DNA of 36,131 nt. Origin: an uncultured Prevotella sp. (lineage in GTDB: Bacteria > Bacteroidota > Bacteroidia > Bacteroidales > Bacteroidaceae). Under the pieces are notes generated by a model. That model was given only the letters and a program-made list of their open reading frames with translations, had not been told where the DNA came from and did no database searches. The translations under genes were made by a program, and so were the position numbers. The stretch lies in the NCBI GenBank assembly GCA_945830055.1, contig CALZXH010000017.1:1-36131 (forward strand), given 5' to 3'. Below, piece by piece: positions 8,803 through 17,277 of the stretch (position 1 is its first letter; each line of letters begins with the position of its first letter).

Positions 8803-9492
8803 TCAGAATCTGAACACCCTGTATTTTTCGTTGTAATCATACACATCGGCGTGTTCATGGCGTTTGGTAAAGCGCACTACACGGCGGGTAACGGGCAATA
8901 CAGCCACCTCGTACATTGTTTTGAGTATTATCTGAGTAACGATGAGCTTGGGAATCTCACTGCCTGGTACCACGGCATAGAGTGCCAGAGGGAAGAAAAT
9001 GAGCGAGTCAACCGTTTCACCGCCGAGGGTGCTTACGATGGCACGCAGCGAAAAATGCCTGCCTTGAGAAAACAGTTTCATCCTGCTCATGATGTAGGCA
9101 TTGACAAACGAGCCCGTGAGAAACGCAATGAATGAGGCGCTGGCAATACGTGGAGCCAAACCGAAAACGGCGTGGAAACCTTCTTCGTTCTGCCAGTAAG
9201 CGGCACCGGGAATGGCATCAACTATACCGGCAAAGGTGACAAATAGGAAATTCATGGCAAATCCCAGCCATATCAGTTGGCGGGCACGGCGGAATCCCCA
9301 TACCTCACACACACAGTCGTTGATGATGTAGCTGATGGGAAATACCAGCAGTCCGCCGGTGATGTTGCACAAACCAAGTGAAATCTGTTTTGTTTCGAGT
9401 ACGTTTGAGGCTATCAGACAAACGCAGAAAAGTACTGTGTAAAACAGGAAGAGCATGCTTACCGGCTCTTTCAACAATGTAGAGGTCTTCAT
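8803..9492 (-). CDS. yhhQ: Queuosine precursor transporter, YhhQ/VUT-1 family
   Basis: A 229-residue integral membrane protein of the YhhQ (vitamin uptake-like transporter) family, which imports queuosine precursors such as preQ0 or preQ1. Several hydrophobic segments are visible (about 12-30, 45-62, 75-93, 116-135 and 150-200). The family-type polar motifs are ASNVLETKQI, YIINDCVCEVWG and GGETVDSLIFFPLA. The assignment is strengthened by the context: it is upstream of queF, and a preQ1-I riboswitch ends only 4 nt before its ATG. Whether it prefers preQ0, preQ1 or queuine cannot be read from the sequence. Confidence 0.93.
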   Translation of the reverse strand: MKTSTLLKEPVSMLFLFYTVLFCVCLIASNVLETKQISLGLCNITGGLLVFPISYIINDCVCEVWGFRRARQLIWLGFAMNFLFVTFAGIVDAIPGAAYWQNEEGFHAVFGLAPRIASASFIAFLTGSFVNAYIMSRMKLFSQGRHFSLRAIVSTLGGETVDSLIFFPLALYAVVPGSEIPKLIVTQIILKTMYEVAVLPVTRRVVRFTKRHEHADVYDYNEKYRVFRF

Positions 9493-9496
9493 TTTT

Positions 9497-9530
9497 CTTG
9501 TTTTTTAAGGGAGGTTAGACAAGGACTCCC
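9497..9530 (-). promoter_or_regulatory. preQ1-I riboswitch aptamer controlling yhhQ-queF
   Basis: On the minus strand, P1 is GGGAG (9530-9526) pairing with CUCCC (9513-9509). The 12-nt loop UCCUUGUCUAAC lies between them, and the A-rich tail UUAAAAAACAAG ends at 9497. The loop segment CUUG(U) pairs with (A)CAAG of the tail to form the H-type pseudoknot. Numbered like the 34-nt Bacillus subtilis aptamer, it has C17 (the base that pairs with preQ1), A25-A30 and G11-C31 in the same places. The pseudoknot base pair 10-32 is swapped in a compensating way. The tail ends 4 nt before the yhhQ ATG with no terminator, so ligand binding should block translation initiation. No TAnnTTTG promoter is seen between it and the exchanger gene, so it may lie inside a longer transcript. 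Confidence 0.92.
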
Positions 9531-9578
9531 GGTGATACTTGTTGTGGGGAAAGTGGTAATGGCTATTTTGCAGACATC

Positions 9579-10535
9579 CTATACTTGCCAGAGTAGCCAA
9601 CCCATGTATATTCCGAAGATGAGGATGAGCACCCAGCCTTCCCAGCGTGCCACCGTATATTTGGTGAAACTGAACAGCCACAGCAGAGCCACACTACCCA
9701 AAAGCAGACTGAGGTCGATGGGAGTGATGCCGCTGATATTTAGCGGAGAGATGAAAGCTGTAATGCCCAGTATGGCGAGGATGTTGAATACGTTGCTGCC
9801 TATCACGTTGCCGATAGCGATGGCAGAGCGTCCACGATAGGCGGCAACCACGCTGGTGGCAAGTTCGGGTAGCGAGGTGCCTCCCGCTACGATAGTCAAT
9901 CCCACCACGGCTTGCGACATACCCAGCGACACGGCAAGGTCTGATGCAGAACTGACAAACAGGTCGCTACCCAGTATCAAGGCACCCAGCCCTAATGCCA
10001 TCCATAGCAAGGCACGCCACCAAGGCATGGAGGGCGGGATGGTTGAGGTTTCCTTACGTTCACGCATGGCCATCCGATAGGTCTGCCACATAAAACCGGC
10101 CAGGCAGAGTAGCAGTATTATTCCGTCGGTACGGCTTAACAGATGGCCGGTGATTTGAATACTGCTGAAATCGTCCATGCAAAGTATCACCAATACCACA
10201 GATGCCAATACCGAGAAGGGGATGTCCTTGGTCACCGTGGTGCGCGAGATGGTCATGGGAGCCACGGCTGCTGCGCAACCCACGATGAACAAGGTATTGA
10301 AAATGTTGCTTCCTATCACATTGCCCAGTGCCATGTCGGGTGTGTGCTGCAGGGCAGAGGTGAGGCTCACGAAGAGTTCTGGCGCTGAGGTGCCCATAGA
10401 CACGACGGTCATGCCAATCACTATCTCGGGAATCTTCATCCCTCGTGCCAGTGATGAGGCAGCAGCCGTGAGTTTGTCGGCACCCATCAACACTATTACG
10501 ATGCCGATGATAATAGAAAGCACATCTGTAATCAT
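9579..10535 (-). CDS. Calcium/sodium antiporter family protein (CaCA, YrbG-like)
   Basis: A 318-residue inner-membrane exchanger with the twofold internal repeat of the CaCA family. The paired alpha repeats are clear: GTSAPELFVSLTSAL with GNVIGSNIFNTLF in the first half, and GGTSLPELATSVVAA with GNVIGSNVFNILA in the second. The conserved acidic and asparagine residues of both are intact. About ten hydrophobic segments are visible. Members exchange sodium or protons for calcium or other cations; the ion used here is not decided by sequence. It follows the BACON-like lipoprotein gene by 47 nt, and the preQ1 riboswitch of yhhQ lies just downstream. Confidence 0.93.
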   Translation of the reverse strand: MITDVLSIIIGIVIVLMGADKLTAAASSLARGMKIPEIVIGMTVVSMGTSAPELFVSLTSALQHTPDMALGNVIGSNIFNTLFIVGCAAAVAPMTISRTTVTKDIPFSVLASVVLVILCMDDFSSIQITGHLLSRTDGIILLLCLAGFMWQTYRMAMRERKETSTIPPSMPWWRALLWMALGLGALILGSDLFVSSASDLAVSLGMSQAVVGLTIVAGGTSLPELATSVVAAYRGRSAIAIGNVIGSNVFNILAILGITAFISPLNISGITPIDLSLLLGSVALLWLFSFTKYTVARWEGWVLILIFGIYMGWLLWQV

Positions 10536-10582
10536 TCCTTCAGTATGTTAGTGATATTCCCAACGGGTGTTGGAAGTTGTTG

Positions 10583-11650
10583 TCAATATTCAAAAGTATA
10601 GGTGATGACTTGTCCGTCAGGATCGGTCACCTTGAGTTCTCTCACGCTTCTGTCACTGTTCAGCGTGGGCTCTAAGATATAGGTCTTGTCCTGGTCGGTC
10701 ATGCTCTTGTAGATGTAACTGCAACGGGTATAGCGGAAGATGCCCAACAGACAGTATGGGTCGCATTTTTCCACGCCCATAAACAGCTGGTTCACATCTA
10801 CCGATTGGTAGCGGTTTTCCACGTTGGTAGAGCAATCGGTCTTGAACTTATGCCATTCGTGTGCGCCCTCTTCGCTGATATACAGGTAGCGCACGCTGTC
10901 GGCTGCACGAGCTGCATCCACACCAGTCTCTTGGTTCACGAAATCAATGGACATGCCGGCACTCTTCTTCTTGGTATTGTGTAAAAAGATGGGGCGTGTC
11001 AGACTTCCCTGGCCAGATGTGCCGCAGGTGATAGTATCGGTGGAAGATACAAAAGCCTCCGTAGGCTGGAAACCATTATTGTACTTGCTTTTTAGGGTTA
11101 TGTTGCCGTCATGGATGGTATAGATGGAGTCGCTGCCAAAGTCAAATGACAACTGGCGCAACAACTCTCCGTTTTTGCTCATTTTTACCTCCATAGGCAG
11201 AGAATTGATTCCATAGGTGAGATTTATCTCGCTGCCGTCGCTACCGGTGATTTTTTTTACCAGGGCAGCGCAACCCATAGAACCGTCGCCACGCGTAGCA
11301 TACTGATAGATTGCAAAATTGCAACTCACGTCAGATGATGTCATGTCTTGCAGCAAGAATGTAGAGTACCTCCATTGGCCTGTGGTGTTGGGTTTGAAGG
11401 TCACATTCAGTACATTATAGTATCCGGCAGGTCCCGACAACTGGTCGATGGTAAGCCAGTCGTTGCTCGACAATGGAGTGATTCTCCACTCTTGTATCGA
11501 CATGAAAGATACTCTGCCCGATGGCGTGTTGGCATACGCAATCTCACTCTGAGGCTGGGTAATCTGGTGATAATCGTTGCTGGGACTATCCAAGCATGAG
11601 GAGAGTGACAGTGCTGCAACGAAGGAAGCGATGATTTTTGTAGTCTTCAT
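10583..11650 (-). CDS. Putative lipoprotein with BACON-like N-terminal domain, unknown function
   Basis: A 355-residue protein with a lipoprotein signal (LSLSSC, C19). Residues about 45-115 look like a BACON-type beta-sandwich (RVSFMSIQEWRITPLSSNDW, then a loop with SGPAGYYNVLNV and an N-T-T-G-Q-W-R turn), a domain often tied to carbohydrate or mucin binding in Bacteroidota. The rest is beta-rich with several YD/TY strands and carries no motif I recognise. It is 33 nt downstream of hslR and 47 nt upstream of the exchanger gene, all on one strand, so it probably belongs to the same transcript. Substrate and role are unknown. Confidence 0.75.
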   Translation of the reverse strand: MKTTKIIASFVAALSLSSCLDSPSNDYHQITQPQSEIAYANTPSGRVSFMSIQEWRITPLSSNDWLTIDQLSGPAGYYNVLNVTFKPNTTGQWRYSTFLLQDMTSSDVSCNFAIYQYATRGDGSMGCAALVKKITGSDGSEINLTYGINSLPMEVKMSKNGELLRQLSFDFGSDSIYTIHDGNITLKSKYNNGFQPTEAFVSSTDTITCGTSGQGSLTRPIFLHNTKKKSAGMSIDFVNQETGVDAARAADSVRYLYISEEGAHEWHKFKTDCSTNVENRYQSVDVNQLFMGVEKCDPYCLLGIFRYTRCSYIYKSMTDQDKTYILEPTLNSDRSVRELKVTDPDGQVITYTFEY

Positions 11651-11683
11651 AAGCGTGAATTTATATGAATAGTTAATAATCAG

Positions 11684-12100
11684 TTACATAAATGAATCCA
11701 TCTCCATATCATTCTCCTCATTCCAAAAGGCGTCCAGATCGCGCCGGTCCTTTTTGGTGGGTCTGCCAGTACCGCGTGCTCTATCCACAAAGCCGCTGAT
11801 GCGTATCATCTCCAGCAACTCATACTGACTTGGAGGTGTCACATTCTCGTAAATCTCAGGCAGCAGTTTTGCACCCACTCTCATCTCTATCGCTTTGAGT
11901 ACCTTAAACGAGTAGGTGACTGGCGATTTGCGCACACTCACCGTGTCGCCTACCTTGACCGTTCTGGAAGGCTTGGTATTAGCTCCTCCGATAGTCACCC
12001 TGCCATTCTTGCAGGCATCTGCTGCCAGGGAGCGTGTCTTGAAAATGCGTGCAGCCCACAGCCATTTGTCTATTCTTGCCTCTTTAGCCTCGTTGTCCAT
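11684..12100 (-). CDS. hslR: S4-domain RNA-binding protein, Hsp15 family
   Basis: A 138-residue protein whose first 60 residues form an S4 RNA-binding domain (ARIDKWLWAARIFKTRSLA, then GRVTIGGANTKPSRTVKVGDTVSV). Hsp15 binds free 50S subunits that carry a stalled nascent peptidyl-tRNA and helps recycle them. The C-terminal tail is charged, with RGTGRPTKKDRRDLD, as is usual in this family. It follows pth by about 38 nt, and both downstream of rplY make a small translation-quality set: ribosomal protein L25, peptidyl-tRNA hydrolase and the ribosome-rescue factor. Confidence 0.9.
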   Translation of the reverse strand: MDNEAKEARIDKWLWAARIFKTRSLAADACKNGRVTIGGANTKPSRTVKVGDTVSVRKSPVTYSFKVLKAIEMRVGAKLLPEIYENVTPPSQYELLEMIRISGFVDRARGTGRPTKKDRRDLDAFWNEENDMEMDSFM

Positions 12101-12138
12101 CTTTTACAAATTATGTTATAGTCAAGCGATGTGTGACA

Positions 12139-12711
12139 CTATCCCTTTTTCTTGTTGAAAGCGTTCATGGTGAAATCCACCCCGCAGAGCACAAAACTCT
12201 TGATGATCTCGGTGGCTTCCTCTATCTTTGGTTGCAACACCTGCTTCTCTTCGTCATCGAATCTCCCCAAAACCCATTGTATCTGCATGCCTCGCGGGAA
12301 GTCGTTACCTATGCCTACACGCAGGCGAGAGTAGTTCTGCGTGCCAAGTACCTGCTGTATGTGCCCCAAACCATTGTGCCCGGCATTACTTCCTGCGGGT
12401 TTCAGTCGCAGTGCACCCAAGGGGAGAGCCAGGTCGTCTACTATTACCAGCAGATGTTCCAGGGGGATGTTCTCCTGGTTCATCCAGTAGCGCACGGCAT
12501 TACCGCTGAGGTTCATGAAAGTAGAGGGCTTGAGCAGGAATACCTTGCGCCCTTTAATGCTCGTTTCAGCCACAAAACCGTAGCGCTTGTCTGCAAAATG
12601 AATATTGGACGCCTTAGCAAGGGCGTCCAATACCATAAATCCTGCGTTGTGACGGGTACCGGCATATTCATCACCGATGTTGCCCAGTCCCACAATCAAG
12701 AATTTCTCCAT
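12139..12711 (-). CDS. pth: Peptidyl-tRNA hydrolase
   Basis: A 190-residue bacterial Pth that cleaves the ester bond of peptidyl-tRNAs released from ribosomes. The active-site set is complete: N11 (VGLGNIG), the catalytic H21 in GTRHNAGF, N67 in [10 protein letters not shown], the D92-D93 pair in VIVDDLALP, and N113 in [12 protein letters not shown]. The length matches the family. It begins 14 nt after the stop of rplY, a gene order (rplY-pth) conserved in many bacteria, and hslR follows. Confidence 0.97.
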   Translation of the reverse strand: MEKFLIVGLGNIGDEYAGTRHNAGFMVLDALAKASNIHFADKRYGFVAETSIKGRKVFLLKPSTFMNLSGNAVRYWMNQENIPLEHLLVIVDDLALPLGALRLKPAGSNAGHNGLGHIQQVLGTQNYSRLRVGIGNDFPRGMQIQWVLGRFDDEEKQVLQPKIEEATEIIKSFVLCGVDFTMNAFNKKKG

Positions 12712-12725
12712 GCTTCAGTCGCTGA

Positions 12726-13328
12726 TTATTTTGCAGCAGCAGCGGCGGCAGCAGCTGACCTTGAAGCACGTGTAGCCTTCACAGAGCATACGATAACCTC
12801 GGCGGGAGTAGCAAGCTCCAAGCCCTCGAAGTGGAGCTGACCCACCTTGATGCTCTTGCCCAACTGGAGTTCGGTAACGTCGATTTCCAAGGTTTCAGGA
12901 ATGGCTTTATAAGGAGCCTTGACGTTGATCTTGCGGATAGAGAGGTTGATACGTCCACCGTCACGCACACCTTGTGCCAAACCGTTGAGTTTTACAGGGA
13001 TACCTACCACGATAGGCTTTTCTTCAGTAACCTGATAGAAGTCCACATGCAGCAAGGCATCTGTTACGGGGTGGAACTGCAATTCCTTAAGAATAGCTTT
13101 GCACTCTTTTCCATCGATGGTAAGATTTACCACATAAACGTGAGGTGTGTAGATCACCTTGCGCAACTCTGCCATGGGAGCGAGGAATGCAAGTGCCTCG
13201 GGAGCACCGTTCTCACCCTTTGCTTCACCATAGAGGTTGCAGGGAATCATACCTTCACTACGCGCAATTTTTGAGGCTTTTTTGCCAAGGTCGGTGCGCA
13301 CCTTACCTGATACATTGATTTCTTTCAT
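12726..13328 (-). CDS. rplY: 50S ribosomal protein L25 / general stress protein Ctc
   Basis: A 200-residue two-domain L25 of the Ctc type. The N-terminal domain (KVRTDLGKKASKIARSEGMIPCNLYG) binds 5S rRNA, and the C-terminal TL5-type domain (about 95-185) is as in Bacillus Ctc. The C-terminus ends in a low-complexity stretch of alanines after RASRS. It is the first gene of a minus-strand transcript with pth and hslR. A good promoter is visible at 13423-13453, giving a leader of about 90 nt that can fold into short hairpins (13351-13380 and 13400-13413). Confidence 0.97.
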   Translation of the reverse strand: MKEINVSGKVRTDLGKKASKIARSEGMIPCNLYGEAKGENGAPEALAFLAPMAELRKVIYTPHVYVVNLTIDGKECKAILKELQFHPVTDALLHVDFYQVTEEKPIVVGIPVKLNGLAQGVRDGGRINLSIRKINVKAPYKAIPETLEIDVTELQLGKSIKVGQLHFEGLELATPAEVIVCSVKATRASRSAAAAAAAAK

Positions 13329-13422
13329 AACTAAAAATTGTGTTACTCTAAATTAAGTTGATTTGTCGCTTTGCTTAATTCACCATCACACGAAAACTGT
13401 TCGAGTGCTCGAAAAAGCGGTG

Positions 13423-13453
13423 CAAAGGTACACATTTGTTGGAAAACACACAA
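13423..13453 (-). promoter_or_regulatory. Bacteroidota-type promoter for rplY-pth-hslR
   Basis: The minus strand has TTG (13453-13451), a 20-bp spacer and TACCTTTG (13430-13423), matching the consensus -33 and -7 boxes. Transcription would begin near 13417, about 90 nt before the ATG. Confidence 0.65.
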
Positions 13454-13525
13454 CTTTTTCAATCATTTTAGCAGTATTTGTGGATTATTTCAAAGAGAAA
13501 GATAATGCAATTCAGAAATTTTACA

Positions 13526-13533
13526 TAACTTTG
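13526..13533 (+). promoter_or_regulatory. Candidate -7 box for nusB
   Basis: TAACTTTG followed by GC matches TAnnTTTG, 127 nt before the nusB ATG. No TTG lies at the expected spacing upstream, so support is moderate. Confidence 0.4.
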
Positions 13534-13660
13534 CAAGCGCATGAAAAGGCATTACAGCAGAACTACAACAAGAAGTTTTTCGGCGAACAGGCAATAGTGC
13601 CCAGAAGTAGAGATTAGAGAATCGGCAAAACCAAACACCGCTCAATAACAATACAGAGGT

Positions 13661-14713
13661 ATGATTAACAGAGAACTGATAAGGATCAAGATAGTACAAC
13701 TAGTTTACGCATACTATCAGAACGGAAGCAAGAATATTGATTCTGCTGAAAAAGAATTATTCTTCAGCCTTGAAAAAGCATACGACCTTTACAATATCCT
13801 CCTCTCCCTTGTTCCTGCCATCACCCAAGAGGCACAGAAACACTTGGAGGTGGCGCAGACCATCGCAAGGCGTGAGCAGACGGAGGAACCCTCAGCCAAG
13901 TTTGCCATGAACCGTTTTGCCCAGCAGGTGATGGACAACAAGATGCTCAATATGTTCATGGAAAAACAGGAACACTCTTGGAGGGACGAGCCGGAGTTTA
14001 TCAAGAAACTCTATGATCTGATAGCGGCAAGTGAGACCTACCAGACTTATATGTCAAGCAAGGAGGACTCTTATGAGGAAGACAGGGAACTCTGGCGGAA
14101 GTTGTATCGTACACTCATACAAGACAATACCGATTTGGACACCTTGTTAGAAGAATGGAGCCTGTACTGGAACGACGACAAGGAGGTGGTGGATACCTTT
14201 GTCCTGAAAACCATTAAGAGATTCAATCCAGAAAACGGTGAAGACCAGGAACTGCTACCTGCCTTTGACAGCGAGGAGGACAAGGATTTTGCGCGAAACC
14301 TGTTCCGGGCTTCGATACTCAATGCCAATGAATACCAGCGTTTTATGAGTGACGCTTCGCGCAATTGGGACTTCAGCCGCTTGGCGTACATGGATGTGGT
14401 GCTGATGCAGATAGCCATCGCGGAAATGATGAATTTCCCCAATATCAGTATCAACGTGACCATCAATGAATACGTGGATATTGCCAAGGTTTACAGTACA
14501 CCTCGCTCGGGCGGGTATGTCAACGGCATGCTTGATGCCATCGCCCGCCATCTGATACATACGGGCAAACTGCTCAAGCATATGGATGATCCCAGAGAGA
14601 GGAAACTAAGTATGAAAATCCTGGAGAAACCTCTCGACAGGAAAACCGATGCAGAGCAAGAAGTTCTACAGGAGGAGGAACAAGACCAGTTCGGTTTTGA
14701 AACAGAGAAATAA
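13661..14713 (+). CDS. nusB: Transcription antitermination factor NusB (long Bacteroidota form)
   Basis: NusB binds boxA RNA with S10 (NusE) and takes part in rRNA antitermination. At 350 residues it is more than twice the size of E. coli NusB. The typical start (MINRELIRIKIVQLVYAYY) is present. The conserved C-terminal helical NusB fold is at about 230-300 (NWDFSRLAYMDVVLMQIAIAEM, then INEYVDIAKVYSTPRSGGYVNGMLDAI). The middle part is an acidic helical insertion, and a hydrophilic tail follows. Extended NusB proteins are usual in this phylum. It leads the run nusB-yajC-ybbR-coaE. Confidence 0.94.
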   Translation: MINRELIRIKIVQLVYAYYQNGSKNIDSAEKELFFSLEKAYDLYNILLSLVPAITQEAQKHLEVAQTIARREQTEEPSAKFAMNRFAQQVMDNKMLNMFMEKQEHSWRDEPEFIKKLYDLIAASETYQTYMSSKEDSYEEDRELWRKLYRTLIQDNTDLDTLLEEWSLYWNDDKEVVDTFVLKTIKRFNPENGEDQELLPAFDSEEDKDFARNLFRASILNANEYQRFMSDASRNWDFSRLAYMDVVLMQIAIAEMMNFPNISINVTINEYVDIAKVYSTPRSGGYVNGMLDAIARHLIHTGKLLKHMDDPRERKLSMKILEKPLDRKTDAEQEVLQEEEQDQFGFETEK

Positions 14714-14772
14714 AGTTTATTCAATAACCGTGGTGTGCATTGTGCACATCCTAAAAAGCAAATATCAAAAGT

Positions 14773-15093
14773 ATGACAACAGCAATTACATGTGCTGCAC
14801 AGGCAGCAAACGGTGGCGGATATTCGATGATTATCATGATGGTGGCTCTCTTTGCCATCATGTGGTTCTTTATGATTCGTCCGCAGCAGAAAAAACAGAA
14901 GGAGATACAGAAATTCCAGAACTCGCTCACTGAAGGTACTCCCGTGGTGACAGGTGGTGGCGTATACGGTACCGTGAAAAAGATAGACCTCGCTACCAAT
15001 ACCGTAGAGGTGGAAGTGGCAAAAGGTGTGGTGGTGCGCGTAGATCGCAGTTACGTGTTCAAGGACATGGCAAGCACACAGAAGCAAGCCTAA
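14773..15093 (+). CDS. yajC: Preprotein translocase accessory subunit YajC
   Basis: A 106-residue single-pass membrane protein associated with SecDF and the Sec translocon. The transmembrane segment is at about 18-35 (SMIIMMVALFAIMWFFM), directly followed by the family hallmark IRPQQKKQKEIQ. Next come a cytoplasmic beta domain with GTPVVTGGGVYGTV and the DRSYVF tail. It lies 59 nt after nusB and 6 nt before the YbbR-like gene, so it is clearly within the operon. Confidence 0.97.
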   Translation: MTTAITCAAQAANGGGYSMIIMMVALFAIMWFFMIRPQQKKQKEIQKFQNSLTEGTPVVTGGGVYGTVKKIDLATNTVEVEVAKGVVVRVDRSYVFKDMASTQKQA

Positions 15094-15099
15094 AACCGT

Positions 15100-16080
15100 A
15101 TGGACATCTTGCAGAGAGCATACATTACAGTCAGGAACTTCTTGTTGAGGATAATCAACAAGGAGTTTCTGATTTTTTTGTTCTTTTTTGCTCTCTCCGG
15201 CGTGTTCTGGCTGCAACTTACGCTTAATGATACCTATGAGCGGGAATATCTTGTGCCCGTGAGACTGACCAATATACCCAAGAATGTGGTATTGACAAGC
15301 GAGGAGGAAGATACCTTGAAGGTGACGCTCAAGGATAAGGGATTTCAGCTGCTGTCGTATATGTTCTCCAATGATATACACACTATCAATGTCAACTTCA
15401 AGCAGTACGCAAGGAACAACGGAAGGGGTACTGTCGCACAGGCAGAACTGCAGAAGGCGGTGTATCAGCAACTCTCGCCTTCAACAAAGATTGTGGCTGT
15501 GAAGCCCGAACGTGTAGATTTCTACTACAATTACGGACTGCATAAGCGGGTGCCAGTGAAGTGGACGGGTCATGTGCAGCCAGAGGTGACCAACTTCATT
15601 TCGCATGTGGGTTATTATCCCGATAGCGTGGATGTGTATGCCACGGAGGACAAACTTGACAGCATCGATGTGGTAACCACCGAGGCACTCAATATCACCA
15701 ATTTCAGGGACACACTCACGGTGAATACTTTGCTCAGCAAGATAAAAGGTGTGAAGACCGTGCCCGACAAGGTGACTGTGAAGTTCTATACAGATGTGCT
15801 CACCGAGGAGAATATGGAGGGTATTCCCATTCAAGGAGTCAACGTTCCTGAAGGTAAGGTAATCAGAACCTTTCCTGCCAAGGCGGTGGTTCATTTCGTG
15901 ACTGGGGTGAACAGGTATAAGAAATTGAGGAAAAGCGATTTTTCTGTGGTAGTGGATTATAACGAGATAGTGAAGAACCCATCCGAGAAGTGTAGTCTGC
16001 ATCTGCGTGTGCAACCCCATGGTATAAGCAGGGTCACGGTGACTCCTCAAACGGTTGATTATCTGATAGAGGAAGAATGA
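15100..16080 (+). CDS. YbbR-like domain membrane protein
   Basis: A 326-residue protein with one N-terminal membrane segment (about 23-41, FLIFLFFFALSGVFWLQL) and an extracytoplasmic part made of YbbR-type beta repeats (EYLVPVRLTNIP, KRVPVKWTG, VTVKFYTD). In Firmicutes the YbbR protein CdaR regulates a diadenylate cyclase, but no cyclase gene is next to this one, so that role is not implied here. It is 6 nt after yajC, and its stop codon overlaps the coaE start by the ATGA motif. Confidence 0.88.
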   Translation: MDILQRAYITVRNFLLRIINKEFLIFLFFFALSGVFWLQLTLNDTYEREYLVPVRLTNIPKNVVLTSEEEDTLKVTLKDKGFQLLSYMFSNDIHTINVNFKQYARNNGRGTVAQAELQKAVYQQLSPSTKIVAVKPERVDFYYNYGLHKRVPVKWTGHVQPEVTNFISHVGYYPDSVDVYATEDKLDSIDVVTTEALNITNFRDTLTVNTLLSKIKGVKTVPDKVTVKFYTDVLTEENMEGIPIQGVNVPEGKVIRTFPAKAVVHFVTGVNRYKKLRKSDFSVVVDYNEIVKNPSEKCSLHLRVQPHGISRVTVTPQTVDYLIEEE

Positions 16081-16682
16081 TGCCCATGAAGATAGCCATT
16101 ACAGGGGGAATAGGAAGCGGCAAGAGTTATGTATGCAGGCTGTTGGAGGAAAAAGGCATCCGCATCTATGACTGTGACAGCGCTGCCAAACGGCTGATGC
16201 GTACCGACTCCCTGTTGCAGCAACAGTTGACCGGTCTGATAGGGCCGGATACCTATATGGATGGTGTGCTGAACAAGGCGGCAGTGGCCTCTTTTCTGTT
16301 ACAGTCTAAAGCCAATGCCCATGCCATCGATGCCATCGTACATCCTGCCGTGGAGCGTGATTTCAGACAGAGCGGCTACCAGTGGATGGAGTGTGCCATC
16401 CTGTTTGAGTCCGGATTCCACCGCCTGGTGGATAGGGTGGTGGTGGTCACTGCTCCGCAACAGGTACGTCTTCAGCGGGTGATGGATCGTGATCACATCA
16501 GCAGAGAAAAGGCATTACAGTGGATGCAACAGCAACTGCCCCAAGAAGAGGTTGTGAGAAGAGCCCACTACTGCATATCCAATGATGGGATAGAACCGCT
16601 TGAACCGCAAATGCAGCGCCTGCTGGAACATTTAGAAGATATACGGAATGGGATAGACAACCAGTCCGGAAACATACAATAA
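16077..16682 (+). CDS. coaE: Dephospho-CoA kinase CoaE
   Basis: CoaE catalyses the last step of coenzyme A synthesis, the ATP-dependent 3'-phosphorylation of dephospho-CoA. The P-loop GGIGSGKS is at residues 10-17, DCD of the substrate site (YDCDSAAKRL) is near 33, and HP (IVHPAVE) plus the lid QRVMDRD follow. The 201-residue length is normal. The first ATG overlaps the YbbR stop as ATGA. Two more in-frame ATGs lie at 16080 and 16086, and the last would give the more usual MKIAITGG start, so the exact start is open within 9 bases. Confidence 0.96.
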   Translation: MMPMKIAITGGIGSGKSYVCRLLEEKGIRIYDCDSAAKRLMRTDSLLQQQLTGLIGPDTYMDGVLNKAAVASFLLQSKANAHAIDAIVHPAVERDFRQSGYQWMECAILFESGFHRLVDRVVVVTAPQQVRLQRVMDRDHISREKALQWMQQQLPQEEVVRRAHYCISNDGIEPLEPQMQRLLEHLEDIRNGIDNQSGNIQ

Positions 16683-16717
16683 AAATCATTCATTAACAAT
16701 AAAAACGAAAAACCATT

Positions 16718-17179
16718 ATGTTACAAACCATTTTGGCCATTTCCGGAAAGCCCGGACTTTACAAGTTAGTATCAAGAGGTAACAAAAACCTGATAGTGGA
16801 GGTGCTTGACGAGACCCACAGAAAGATGCCTGCCTTTGCTACCGACAGAATTACATCGCTTGCAGATATCGCCATCTATACCGATACCGATGACGTGCCT
16901 TTGTACAAGGTGCTGGTATCGCTGAGAGATCTGGAGGGTGGCAAGGTCGCCTCGCTGGATTACAAGAAAGCCAATGGCGACGAATTGCGCGAGTACATGG
17001 GCAAGGTGCTGCCTGATTTCGACCGCGAAAGGGTGAAGATAAGCGATATCAAGAAACTGCTTCAGTGGTACGACATTCTGGTGAAAAACGGTATCACGGA
17101 CTTTGAAAAGGATATGGTGCCCACCGAGGGTGACAATATAGACAACCGTAAGGAGCAGGCTGAAGAGGCTGAGAAATAA
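16718..17179 (+). CDS. DUF5606-family protein
   Basis: A 153-residue soluble protein of the Bacteroidota-specific DUF5606 type. The first 50 residues (MLQTILAISGKPGLYKLVSRG, then KNLIVEVLD and MPAFATDRITSLADIAIYTD) form a compact beta domain. The second half is helical (LREYMGKVLPDFDRERVKISDIKKLLQWYDILVKNGI). Its function is unknown. It follows coaE by 35 nt and is followed by a long hairpin (17207-17248) that may end the nusB operon. Confidence 0.88.
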   Translation: MLQTILAISGKPGLYKLVSRGNKNLIVEVLDETHRKMPAFATDRITSLADIAIYTDTDDVPLYKVLVSLRDLEGGKVASLDYKKANGDELREYMGKVLPDFDRERVKISDIKKLLQWYDILVKNGITDFEKDMVPTEGDNIDNRKEQAEEAEK

Positions 17180-17206
17180 CACTCCCTTGCCTGTCAAAAG
17201 CTACGA

Positions 17207-17248
17207 AAGAGAGTCTGACTTCTGCTGCTCTGGAAGTTGGACTCTCTT
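17207..17248 (+). terminator. Long hairpin after the DUF5606 gene, possible intrinsic terminator
   Basis: Sixteen pairs form between 17207-17222 and 17233-17248 (AAGAGAGTC with GACTCTCTT, then GACTTC with GAAGTT, with two G-U pairs) across a 10-nt loop. The following TTCTGTTAAATC is only weakly T-rich. It lies 28 nt after the DUF5606 stop and 30 nt before the prmC start. Confidence 0.55.
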
Positions 17249-17277
17249 CTGTTAAATCAGACAGCAACGCTGTAAGA

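Larger units (their letters stand above)
13329..13660. other. Divergent intergenic region between rplY and nusB
   Basis: This holds the rplY promoter and leader on the minus strand and a candidate nusB -7 box on the plus strand. Two inverted repeats are seen in the rplY leader: AATTAAG/CTTAATT (13351-13357 with 13374-13380) and TTCGAG/CTCGAA (13400-13413). I see no convincing gene in it. Confidence 0.6.

Noticed and set aside
15100..16080. CdaR-type regulator of a diadenylate cyclase
   Set aside because: The YbbR repeats fit, but no cyclase gene is adjacent, so the specific role cannot be claimed.
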